64,000 bases of DNA from Ciona savignyi (taxonomy: Eukaryota; Chordata; Ascidiacea; Phlebobranchia; Cionidae). Location of the stretch: assembly GCA_000149265.1 (NCBI GenBank), contig CH002368.1:924964-988963 (forward strand), in the 5' to 3' direction. The notes beneath the pieces are model-generated. The model saw only the letters and a list, made by a program, of their open reading frames with translations, searched no databases and was not told the DNA's origin. Shown piece by piece: positions 36,254 to 46,982 of this stretch (its first letter is position 1; the number at the start of each line of letters is the position of its first letter). A program made the translations under genes and the position numbers.

Positions 36254-36627
36254 TGGACAGTTGTCCAGATGCGGCTGATGATTTATATGAGGTTTCATTC
36301 GTCTCCGGAATCCTGGATATGAGCTACGAAACTGTGTTCAGTCCATCCGTATCACCGGCAACTAGACGACACAGTCGAAAACTGTACGAAAATTCCAGGA
36401 CATTTTCGGCGATCTCTGGTGTGGGAAAAAAGATTAAACACGCGATCGTAACACCGGTCGGTGATGCTCAAATGAGAATCTCAAGAAAACTCTCTGAAAA
36501 TGATGAAGATGAGACCGAAATCTTTCAACCGTCTTTAGCATCGAGCAGAGCACGAATCTCGGCATCAGTTGTATCCCTCCCATCCGTGAACTCGCCCAAG
36601 ATAAGATTGGAGCAATGCACAAGGTAA
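36254..36627 (+). CDS. Possible internal coding exon, not recognised
   Basis: An open frame of about 115 codons with coding-like composition, rich in Ser, Arg and acidic residues (SPATRRHSRKLYENSRTFSA, GVGKKIKHAIVTPVG). The upstream part of the frame overlaps a tRNA-like fragment (GTGTGGCCGAATGGTTAACG), so the ATG at 36232 is unlikely to be real. A CCAG acceptor-like site precedes GATGCGGC at about 36260, and an AAG-GTAATT donor-like site lies near 36625. No partner exon was found on either side. It could be an exon of a dispersed gene or a captured fragment. Confidence 0.3.
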
Positions 36628-37219
36628 TTACTTAATTTCTCAACAACGAAATCAATCTTGCCGCCCAGCTAAGTTAGTACAAGAAGCAAATTCGATTACA
36701 CGAATTCCACAGAATAATACTAACACAGCAGGCAGAAGGAGGGAAATGAGGATATTTGTTTAGATCCCGAGTAAACGTGTGTGACGCGTAAGTAGAAAAA
36801 AGAAAAATTGGTCGGAGATAATTCTCTCGCAGCAAGCCGCCAACTATAAAAGCCTCACTTGCCATCTTACAAAACATAACAGTCGTAATTTTCGACAAAA
36901 GAAGCAGAAAATTTTAACTCTGTTAAATGCCGACCTGGGTAGAAAAGCAGTTATTTCAAATAAATTCGTAATGTCAGTCAGATGGTATTACTGACTTAAA
37001 TAGGATCGCAGTCGTGTGGTTTTGTCATTTAAACTAGATTGCCGGTAGCAAATAATGATTTCGTTGTTTTTATTTTCTTTAGAAAATTGTTGTATTACCA
37101 TTGTTTAATATCTGATCAACAAAATGCCTATCAAATCCAGTTCTGAACTAGAGAGTGTCAACCACGTGTTTAACCACCACCATTTGTAAAACACATGTTA
37201 TATACCCTATATTCATGCT

Positions 37220-37501
37220 GGTGACCAGTCAACTGAACCCCTTACAACTGAGCCCCTACAACTGAACCCCTTTACAACTGAACCCCTTTTAACCGAAGGC
37301 TTTTAACTGAAAAGGGGGTTCAGTTGTAAAGAGGTTCAATTGAAATGGGTTCAGTTGTAAAGGGGTTCAGTTTAAAGGGGTTCAGTTAAAAGGATTTCAG
37401 TTGTAAGGGGCTTAATTGTAGGGGTTCAGTTGTAAAGGGTTCAGTTGTAAGGGTTCAGTTGTAAGGGGTTCAGTTGTAAGGGGTTCAGTTGTCATGGAAC
37501 C
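37220..37501. mobile_element. Palindromic 282-bp element built of CAACTGAACCCC repeats, 9-bp TSD
   Basis: Flanked by ATTCATGCT at 37211-37219 and 37502-37510. The left third reads as units of CAACTGAACCCCTTA; the rest reads as the reverse complement (GTTCAGTTGTAAGGGG, about 10 units), so the whole can fold into one long hairpin. The opposite arm of the host foldback element has the uninterrupted sequence ATATTCATGCTACAGGG (reverse strand, near 45962), an empty site that confirms insertion and duplication length. Confidence 0.75.
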
Positions 37502-39325
37502 ATTCATGCTACAGGGTCCCTAACCACATTTTGTATTTTATACACTGAGTATGTAGTTTGTTTCTGCAAGCATAAACGCATGGGTCCCATAGTTATCAAG
37601 CCAAACTTCTTCTTCATGTGTAGATAAAAAAAAAACAATCGTGTTAGATTTACGAACATTTCACCACAAATGTTTTAAATAAAAGCTTTCTTTTTAAGCG
37701 TTTTTCGTGGTTTCAGGGAATTACTGGGTTTATTAGATAAGTTTCTACTGGGTTTAGTACGTACGTTTCTGTTTTTACCTATGTGGGTTATGTTGTATAA
37801 CAATTCTTAATGTTTTATTCTGATTAGTCAATTCCTTGTCTGATTTGTCGACTCCTTGTTGAAGATGTTTGTACGATATGGCATGCCTCTCACAATCATA
37901 ATTCATGAAAATATCTGCGTTTTTAAAGGAAACACCCTAATAAATGATTTATTTTAATTGGAACAGAGTGTTTAAATGTCTAACATTTTACCAAATCTGA
38001 TTCAAATTGGAGCTGCCGTTTAAGCGATATGCGCAAAAAAGCTATTTTTTAGAAAAAAAATACCGTTTTGGTTATTAACGTCTCAGGGGAATTCCCCTAG
38101 ATATATTACCCAAAATTTTGGTTTCTGCATATCTAGGCCATGTTGTCTAACAAATAAAAAAGTTGGATTGACCATACATTTTTTCTTCTTGTAGATGTCA
38201 GGGCGACATGACATGCCTGTCACAATCATGATTTGACAACAAAAGCTTATTTTTAGGGTATTTCCCTAGGTAATTTGTTTATTTCTTTTAAGTGTTAAAT
38301 CAGTTACTAATGCACTTACATTTTATCAAATCTGATTCAAACTGGATTTACAGTTCAAGAGCTATGCGCAAAAAGCTCATTTTTTTAGAAAAAAATATTG
38401 TTTTGGTTTTTAACGTCTCAGGGAAATTCCCCTAGATATATTACCCAAAATTTTAGTTTATTCGAATCTAGGCCATGTTGTCTAACAAATGACAAAGTTT
38501 TATTGCAATTCCATTACTCCTTCTGATAGATGTCGGTGCTACAACACATGCCTGTCATAATTATGATTTGAAAACAAAATCTTATTTTTAGGGTATTTCC
38601 CTGGGTAATTTTTTTAATTCTTTTAAGTGATATATCAGTGGTTAATGCACTTACAGTTTACTAAATCTAATTGAAATTGGAGTAGCCGTTCAAGCGCTAT
38701 GCCTAAAAAAGATAATTTTTTTTTAAAAAAGAAACCGTTTTGGTTTTTCACCTACAAGGGGAATTCCCCTGGGTATATGCTCAAAATTTTGGCTTATGCA
38801 TATCTAGACCATGTTGTCTAACAAATGACAAAGTTGTATTGCCATTCCATTACTCTTTCTGGTAGGTGTCGTTGACACAAGCCATGCCTGCCACAATCAT
38901 GATTTGAAAACAAAATCTTATTTTAGGGTATTTCCCTGGGTAATTTTTTAAATTATTTTAAGTGGTATTGTTGCGGCAGTACTTAACCCAAGTACGAGCC
39001 TGGCCTTTTATGATCAGATACGCGCAAAATATAGTCTTCCTTGTATTGCGGTAACTAAAAACAAAATAATAAAATGATTAACAAAAGGTACGTCAGTGAA
39101 ACAAAATATAATCAAATCACCATACCTGAAATTTCCGGCCAAAATATATAATAATTTTCCTTACACTACAGAAAAACCTCTTTTAACCTTAGTATGGTTC
39201 CCATTAGACCACCACTTGGTTCCTAGTATAAAATGAAATGACCCTAAGGTCTTAAGGATTCCACGCATCACGCACTAAAACAGGATGTGACGTACAACTT
39301 AAACAAGAGAGCAAAATAAAACAAC

Positions 39326-39425
39326 NNNNNNNNNNNNNNNNNNNNNNNNNNNNNNNNNNNNNNNNNNNNNNNNNNNNNNNNNNNNNNNNNNNNNNNNNNN
39401 NNNNNNNNNNNNNNNNNNNNNNNNN
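39326..39425. other. Assembly gap (100 N)
   Basis: Exactly 100 N, a conventional placeholder of unknown size. It falls at the inner end of the left LTR of the deleted BEL/Pao element, where near-identical LTR copies probably prevented assembly. Confidence 0.95.
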
Positions 39426-39647
39426 AAAATTTTTAAATAAACTCAAAAACACGCGAAATCAGTTTTCCACCATAAATACACCCGCATCTATAGGTTTAAC
39501 AAGTTTGAAAGGCTCCCCGTTCGGGAATCGACACCATGTTATTAGACTGTATTTTCTTTGTATTTTCTGCAGCCCGAAGCAGTAATACCAGTTTATGTAT
39601 TGGGCGGCGAAGAACTTGAGCTGCACTTGTTCTCCTTCCTTCGTCAT

Positions 39648-40628
39648 CTAGAACATTCTCTCCAAGTTGTGCTGCGTTAAGCACCATTCGTTTCGCCGTG
39701 TTAAGTTTGACTCGGTTTTCCATTTCCAACGTGGCCAAAATTGTTCAGTCATGTTCTGTACTCTCCGCCTACGGGGTCGCGCGTACAAGTCGACTAGTTG
39801 AACTTCACCGTATCCTGTGCTGCTAGCATCAGAAAAATGATGCAACTCTGGTCGTATTATTGCGACAAAGTTTGGAGCAGAAAAACACCGTAGTACCTTT
39901 AGATGATTCAGATCTCTCCATCTAATCGACCGTGCTTGTATATCATCTGGGACAGGATCATCCCAGTCGCATTTCTCCTTGCCCAGATGCTGAAGCATTG
40001 TCTTTCTTTTCAGCAAAATGGGGCTTCGTCTGGTGATTGGCAAGTCTTTCAAGATGGTCCTGAAGCACAGGGAATCGCTTTCCAAACACCATTTCACACC
40101 AATCACCCTCTCTATCGAAACCGTAGCCTTCAAGTCTTTGGATCGTGAACCTCGAGATCGGTCTTCCTGTTTGATTGTTTCGAGAACTTCTTTCCGATTT
40201 GACGCGAACTTGTGCACTCGTAGACCTGCTTTAGAGCATAAACGTTTACTTTTGCTTACCAGCTCGATCGCTCTCTCACAATTCAGTACCGACGTTGCAT
40301 CATCGTTAACGTATAAGTTGTTTCGCACAATCTCTGCAGTCTCCCTTTTGTAATGACCGTCATCACATTGTCGTGTGTTATCACAGCTAATATCCACAAG
40401 CCTTTTGTCCTCTGCAGAAAGTTTCTGGTGATTGTCGTTCTTCCTTTCAATAAATTCAACCTGCATATATTCGCAAAGCTGATTTGGATTTGTTAATTCT
40501 TTCGATTTGTGATCGAAACTCAATCTCGTACTTAGCACCGTAGCTTGAACATTTTGATGTGACCTATGTTGTGTATTGACATGACGTTTGTCGTGATCGC
40601 TCGTATTGCCCAACATCGTTAAGCTCAT
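39648..40628 (-). pseudogene. Truncated BEL/Pao Pol fusion ORF
   Basis: 326-codon open frame. Its ATG overlaps the Gag stop (ATGA). It holds a short piece of the RT palm in which the catalytic box reads YVND rather than YVDD, then the post-RT region, an RNase H start (HHFSDASSTGYGEV), and then jumps straight to DUF5641-like sequence (QFWPRWKWKTESNL). More DUF5641-like sequence continues in another frame at 39496-39738. Two internal deletions are implied. Enzymatic activity is not expected. Confidence 0.75.
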
Positions 40629-41851
40629 GGTATGTTCTCTATTTCCGCCTGTTGGTTAATGAAAGAGGCTAATACCTTAAACGGTGGATATTGGTTGCCG
40701 TGATCTGCTTTCCATTGGATAACAACTTCTCGCCACTTCGAATTAACAAATTGTGGAAGGTTGGCGTTTATTTTTGCACTCTCATATGGGAAGTCCAATA
40801 TGTCTAGCGACTTTATGTTTTGTTTTGCCACCACTATTTGGTTCAAATAGTCAGAATAACGACGAATGGAAGATGGATTATTGGGAAGTATTTTTGGCCA
40901 TAAGTACAGCTTGTCCAAAAATGCCTTTCCGACCACACTTTCGTTGCCATAACGCGCTTTTAATTGGCTTCTTGCCCTTTGATAGGCTTGTTCCGTCTGT
41001 AGGAGCATAAAACCTTCTACCATTGATTTCGGTTCTCCAGACAAGTATTGGTTAAGCAAATTTAGTTTTAGGGCTGTGCATGCTGATGGTTCAACCAATG
41101 CGTCAAACGCAGTTTCCCATGATAAAAAGGACAATACGTTCCCCTCGAACACTTTTAATCTTACAGTTGGTAAGTGATACATAGAAACAGGATTAATACG
41201 TTTCACCTGAGCACTCCATGTGTCGTGGTCGATGTAATGTTCTTCACCATTTTTGGATTGTCCAGAGCCATCAATATCATCATCATTTTTACCGAAAGAA
41301 TTCTGTTTGATTTCGGCGTCTAGGCACGCAGATGATCTGGCTGTCTTTGAGCTCGACTTTACCGATATGCGCTCGGCTCGGAGTTGCTCTATTGCCACTC
41401 TCGCATTTTTTGTGATTTCTCTTATTCTGGCTTCGATTTGTCGCCTATTGTCATGCGCTTCCAATTTCTCGGTCGCAGTTAACGTTTCGATTACTTCGTC
41501 AAACAAAGTCGTGTAGTCGTCTTCCAACTTGGTAAGACTTAAAAATAACGTTTGGATTTCTAAAATGTCACCTGATATCACAATTGATCTTTCAACTTTA
41601 GATGCGCCTTTGTTCACCGTGGCTTGCAATGTTCTTAGACGCAGATTGATTTCCACGCTTGTCGAGTGTTCCGTACCGCCAGGCATTTCCTCCGTTCTGT
41701 AGTCCTTCTGCACGGGGGAAGGAACTGCGGTTTGACTCGACTTCGGCCTTCTAATAGTAACGTTACTCAGTTCCTGCTGTAATAATTTGTCGCTCAGTTC
41801 AGAGCCTGGTTCACTCATCCTTCTGCTCCCAATCCGCTCGATTTCTCCCAA
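40625..41851 (-). CDS. BEL/Pao Gag-like ORF (intact, 408 codons)
   Basis: An uninterrupted frame starting 169 bp inside the 5' LTR (right-hand LTR of this minus-strand element). The N-terminal half is charged and helical. The C-terminal half has a DUF1759-like capsid domain (VRLKVFEGNVLSFLSWETAF, LNLLNQYLSGEP, ARSQLKARYGNESVV). No zinc knuckle remains, because the frame ends where a deletion joins Pol. Intact Gag in a deleted element could allow particle formation if transcribed; that is inference. Confidence 0.8.
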   Translation of the reverse strand: MGEIERIGSRRMSEPGSELSDKLLQQELSNVTIRRPKSSQTAVPSPVQKDYRTEEMPGGTEHSTSVEINLRLRTLQATVNKGASKVERSIVISGDILEIQTLFLSLTKLEDDYTTLFDEVIETLTATEKLEAHDNRRQIEARIREITKNARVAIEQLRAERISVKSSSKTARSSACLDAEIKQNSFGKNDDDIDGSGQSKNGEEHYIDHDTWSAQVKRINPVSMYHLPTVRLKVFEGNVLSFLSWETAFDALVEPSACTALKLNLLNQYLSGEPKSMVEGFMLLQTEQAYQRARSQLKARYGNESVVGKAFLDKLYLWPKILPNNPSSIRRYSDYLNQIVVAKQNIKSLDILDFPYESAKINANLPQFVNSKWREVVIQWKADHGNQYPPFKVLASFINQQAEIENIP

Positions 41852-42019
41852 TCAGCGCCGACGTTTCCACACGCTATTGTAATCACCTTCGTCCTGCCTT
41901 GGCTCGTGGCGAAGGTCTGTTTTGTTGGCAGTTTAGTTGTTATTGTTAGAAGGCTAAATGAAACTCTTCGAAGTTTCAGTTACTCTTCGAGGGCTGAAAC
42001 TCTTCGAAATTTTAGTTAC

Positions 42020-42402
42020 TGTTGCGGCCGTACTTAACCCAAGTACGAGCCTGGCCTTTTATGATCAGATACGCGCAAAATATAGTCTTCCTTGTATTGC
42101 GGTAACTAAAAACAAAATAATAAAATGATTAACAAAAGGTACGTCAGTGAAACAAAATATAATCAAATCACCATACCTGAAATTTCCGGCCAAAATATAT
42201 AATAATTTTCCTTACACTACAGAAAAACCTCTTTTAACCTTAGTATGGTTCCCATTAGACCACCACTTGGTTCCTAGTATAAAATGAAATGACCCTAAGG
42301 TCTTAAGGATTCCACGCATCACGCACTAAAACAGGATGTGACGTACAACTTAAACAAGAGAGCAAAATAAAACAAAAAAAGGAAAATCACGTGACCGTAA
42401 CA
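42020..42402 (-). repeat. Complete (right) LTR of the deleted BEL/Pao element
   Basis: 383 bp, TGTTGCGGCC to GACCGTAACA. It is nearly identical over the first 350 bases to 38969-39325. Confidence 0.9.
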
Positions 42403-43009
42403 GGTATATCAGTGGCTAATGTACTTAGAGTTTACCAAATCTAATTGAAATTGGAGTAGCCGTTCAAGCGCTATGCCTAAAAAAGGTAATTTTTTAAAAA
42501 AAGATACCGTTTTGGTTTTTCACCTTCAAGGGGAATTCCCCTGGGTATATGCCCCAAAATTTTGGTTTATGCACATCTAGACTATGTTGTCTAATAAATA
42601 GCAAAGTTGTATTGCCATTCCATTACTCCTTCTGGTAGGTGTCGTTGCCACAAGCCATGCCTGTCACAATCATGATTTGAAAACAAAATCTTATTTTTAG
42701 GGTATTTCCCTAGGTAATTTTTTTAATTCTTTTAAGTGGTATATGAGTGGCTAATGCACTTACAGTTTACCAAATCTAATTGAAATTGGAGTAGCCGTTC
42801 AAGCGCTATGCCTAAAAAAGGTAATTTAAAAAAAAAAGAAACCGTTTTGGTTTTTTACCTCCCAGGGGAATTCCCCTGGGTATATGCCCCAAAATTTTGG
42901 TCTATGCACATCTAGACCATGTTGTCTAATAAATGACAAAGTTGTATTGCTATTCCATTACCCCATTTGATAGATGTTGTTGTCACAAGCTATGCCTGTC
43001 AAGCGTTTG

Positions 43010-44960
43010 ACGAAAAAAAAGAAAAAAAAAACGTTGCGCCATTCTAACTGGAATTGCTAAGTTTTAACATCTCCCCTTTTTGACAGATTAACATCGACGC
43101 TGGTACGTGAGCGACCACCAAATCCAACATGCAGAAACCGGACAGCGCAACATTCGACTTTGCGCAAGTACGAGCTTTCCTCCTCATGGAACGGGACTCG
43201 TTCTCTAGATTCCTATTGAGCGAATTTAAACCCACTGTCGCCACCAAAACACCGAACGACCCTAAATTGTAAACAAAACAAGAACTGTTTTCAAAGAAAA
43301 AAAACCGAAGATCCATCGTTAACGAAGCAAAAGACTTAAAGTTCGTTGAGATACCCAACGCAAATATCAGCTAAAGAAGAAAGAGGAAATTTTCCTCATA
43401 AACTTATCTTTGAATTTTTAATTTTCTACCTTCCAATTCATCTTTTGCGCTTCGCTGGCGAGACTTGTGTTAAAATGTCACTGTGCTTTGTTTCCATACT
43501 GTATTTAGTCTTACTATGCAAGATTCTTCAAAAACTGTGAAATAAATGAAAAGTTAAATATAGCTCAGTGCCTCATTGGTGTGTGCCGTGTTGAAATATG
43601 CAATCAATCTCTGCACATTTGTTAGGAAAATGAAAGATCACATGAATTATCCAGATAGTTGCGAACATACGTTCTTGTAATGTTGCCAGCGAGAATTTAA
43701 ATGCAAACAAAAAGATGTCTAACATTTTTGACGCAAAAAAATCGTTGAAACTAGTGATCACACTCTTTTACGCGCTATTAATAAAAGAAATAGAGAAACC
43801 TGGTTGACCCTTCTAGAGGTATAATTCGATCATTAAACAACCGTTATTCAAGGACTGGTAAAGTTTATTCACCTCTAATTGTAAAAAAAGTTGAACATGA
43901 ATAAAATGAACTTGAAAAAGTATAAACGAACTCTACCTCATCCGAGTTACCACGAAACCCCTTATAATATAACATTTATCAATAAATATACTAAACTTTA
44001 TATAAATTCTTCTATATATATTATGCACTATTATTTATCTTTAACTGATAGGGGTCGAGTCAAACATTTGAATTAATGGGTACCAACAATTTATAGTTAG
44101 GCCAGAAAAATAATTGTATCGTTTTATGCCTTGTAGTTTACCTACTAAATGACATGTGATTACATAAGATGCTGCATAAAGTGTTACATAACATGTTACA
44201 CAGGGTGTTACATAATATGTTACACAAGGTGTTACATAATATGTTAGACAGGGTGTTACGTAGGATGTTACATATAAGTTTATATTCTTAGATTGCAATA
44301 ATTTTCACTAACCTTCGCAGGCGGGTGATTCCTTCTGTGTCAATTCACCTTTATTGTTATTGTTGGCATGGCCTACATAGGTTTAATGTCGCCAGCGACT
44401 AAGTAAAAACTGCGATTATTGTGGTTTGATTTGGTAAGTTAAAAAAGTTATATTAAATCTAAAACCGCCAAATTTAATTTCTGATAGACAATCCAGCAAC
44501 GCATTATAAGCATTTTAGCAATACTTTACTACGGCGAAGAATGTCAAAGTATAATAAGGAAAAGGATCGTTAAAAAGTTCGTCGTATTTTTTTGTTCTCC
44601 TCCTTCCATTGTCAAAATTTTAATTGCTATGAAACGCCCATCAACGTGCTCGATACAATAAAAATACAAAAAGTCTCAGTGCCTCTTTAGCCATACATGT
44701 GAAAGGGATCCTTAAACTCGGGGTGTTGTAACCGTATTTTTGAGTTCTAAAACTTGGTATTTATTATCGCAATAATCAAAAATAATACGACTGACAGAAA
44801 TTAGCTGGTAATGGATCGCTGTTTGTGTTATTATGGGTCCCATTTGGAAAAAAATGGGACACATATTGTTTTTGTCCGTTTTTTTCGTTAAACGCTTGAG
44901 AGGTATAGTTTGTGGACCCAACATCTACCAAAATAAGGGATAATGGAATCGCAACAAAAC
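43010..44960. other. Unique interior of the foldback-like element
   Basis: No transposase motif is seen. A 47-codon open frame begins at ATG 43122 on the plus strand (MQKPDSATFDFAQVRAFLLM and onward to TAA near 43270). It is richer in GC than its surroundings, so it may be a captured exon. A short tandem repeat of about 24 bp lies at 44158-44274. The rest is AT-rich. Confidence 0.4.
44158..44274. repeat. Tandem repeat, about 24-bp unit
   Basis: About five imperfect copies of GTGTTACATAATATGTTACA-like units inside the foldback element. Confidence 0.65.
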
Positions 44961-46254
44961 TCATTAATTTGTTAGACCACATGGTCTAGAAATGCATAAA
45001 CCAAAATTTTAGGTGATAAATCTAGGGGAATTCCCCTGGGACGTTAAAAACCAAAACGGTATTTTTTTTAAAAAAATGAGCTCTTTTGCGCATAGCGCTT
45101 TAACGGTAGCTCCAATTTGAATCAGATTTGATAAAATGTGAGTGCATTTGTAACTAATTTAACACTTAAAAGAAATAAAAAAATTACCTAGGGAAATACC
45201 CTAAAAATAAGCTTTTGTTGTCAAATCATGATTGTGACAGGCATGCCATGTCGACCCGACATCTACAAGAAAAAAAAATGTATGACAACATGGGCTAGAT
45301 ATTCAGATACTAAAATTTTGGATAATAAATCTAGGGGAATTTCCCGGAGACGTTAAAAACCAAACCGGTATTTTTTCTAAAAATTAGCTTTTTTGCGCAT
45401 ATCGCTTGAACGGCAGCTCCAATTTGAATCAGATTTGGTAAAATGTTAGACCATTAAACACTCTGTTCCAAATAAAAAAAAAACATTTATTAGGGTAATT
45501 CCTTTAAAAACGAAGATATATTCCTGAATTGTAACAGGTATGCCATATCGTACTGACATCTCCAACTAGGAGATCGACAAATCAGACAAGGAGATCGACA
45601 AATCAGATTAAAACATTAAGAATTGTTATAGAACATAACCTTCATATGTAAAAACAGAAACTTACGTAATAAACCCAGTAGAAACTTATCCACTAAACCC
45701 AGTAATTCCCTGAAACCACGAAAAACTAAATCGGGCTGTTTTGGAAATTTAGCTACATTTCAATACAGCGCTTAAAAGGAAGCTTTAATTTAAAACATTT
45801 GTGGTGAAATGTTCGTAAATTTAAGACGTTTATTTTTTTTACCTTTACATGGAAAATAAGTTTGGTTTAATAACTATGGGACCCATGCGTTTATGCTTGC
45901 AGAAACAAACTACATACTTAGTGTATAAAATACAAAATGTGGTTAGGGACCCTGTAGCATGAATATATGGCATACAACAGGTGTTTTACAAATAGTGGTG
46001 GTTAAACACGTGGTTGACACTCTCTAGTTATTTACATATATTTTACCTGCTTTTTTGGTATATCTGTATTTGTGGTTTTATTTGCAAATCAATAATAATA
46101 ATGTACCAATTATGCACAATATATAGAGAGTTATATAAAATAAGAATGTATATGCCTGCTTCATATGATATAAGAAAAGCATTGGCAATTCCCCTAAAGA
46201 GCTACCACATTGGGGTTTTCTAATAAACAATAATTATTTTGCGACTGAAATTAC

Positions 46255-46680
46255 ATTGTATATTATTGAATAAAGCATAATTTCGACTTAAATTATAGTT
46301 AAATTATAGTGTAAATTATAGTATTACTAAATAAAGTATAATTTTAGCTGAAATTATAGTGTATATTAATGAAAGCATAATTTTGGTTAAAATTACAATG
46401 TATATGACTGAATAAAGCATAGTTTTGGCTGAAATTACAGTGTACATTACTAAATAAAGCATAATTTTGGATAATTACAGTGTAAATTACTGAATAAAGC
46501 ATAATTTGGGCTAAAATTACAATTTATATTACTAAATAAAGCATAATTTTGGCTGAAATTACAGTGTATATTACTAAATAAAGCATAATTTGGGTGGAAA
46601 ATACAGTGTATTTCCTGAATAAAGCGTAAGTTTGGCTGAAATTACAGTGTATATTACTGAATAAAGCATAATCGTAATAA
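46255..46680. repeat. Minisatellite, about 42-bp unit
   Basis: About ten units containing AATAAAGCATAATTTTGGCT and ATTACAGTGTATATTACT, spaced roughly 42 bp apart (AAAGCATAATT-type blocks at about 46273, 46373, 46415, 46457, 46496, 46538, 46580, 46622 and 46666). It lies between the foldback element and the 3' end of the Kelch gene. Confidence 0.8.
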
Positions 46681-46982
46681 AAATTTAGTTTCATATAAAT
46701 AAAGCATAAATAAGAAAAAATAATTAAAAAAAATAAAGCAATCGCATTACGGTATGAAGTACAGCGTTCACAGTAAAAAGTGACATTAAAATTGGAATCC
46801 ACATAATTAGATAAGTCTGAAATATAATAATGGGAATAAAAGCACTACTACAATTTATAGTGATTTGGTCCCGAACAAGAATTATGTTCAGGAAAGATCT
46901 TAAAGTTTAACTGAATGTTATTGTTAACAAAAGAGTTGAATTATTTGTAATGTAATCTTGGTGGCTTGGTTGTAGATATCGC

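Larger units (their letters stand above)
38969..42402 (-). mobile_element. Internally deleted BEL/Pao element inserted in the foldback element
   Basis: Flanked by GGTAT (38964-38968 and 42403-42407). LTRs are TGTTGCGGC...CCGTAACA: the right one is complete at 42020-42402 (383 bp); the left begins at 38969 and runs into a 100-N gap. The visible parts of the two LTRs are almost identical, so the insertion is young. Two minus-strand ORFs remain, Gag (41851 to 40625) and a shortened Pol (40628 to 39648). Protease, most of RT, most of RNase H and the integrase are missing, so it is non-autonomous. Confidence 0.85.
37148..46027. mobile_element. Foldback-like TIR element, about 8.9 kb including nested insertions
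   Basis: The ends are exact inverted copies over the first 20 bases (CTAGAGAGTGTCAACCACGT), and similarity continues for about 1 kb (left from 37148; right 44965-46027). The arms share the CAGGGTCCCTAACCACA block, the AACGCATGGGTCCCATAG block and ~335-bp tandem units marked by GGGGAATTCCCC. The left arm holds five markers (38090, 38425, 38762, 42535, 42869) and the right two (about 45029 and 45338). No transposase was seen. The target duplication is ambiguous because the end itself contains palindromic CTAG. The interior (43010-44960) is mostly unique. Confidence 0.7.

Noticed and set aside
37220..37501. CRISPR-like or plain minisatellite array
   Set aside because: Units abut with no unique spacers, part is inverted, and a 9-bp target duplication bounds it, so an inserted element fits better. 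The genome is eukaryotic.
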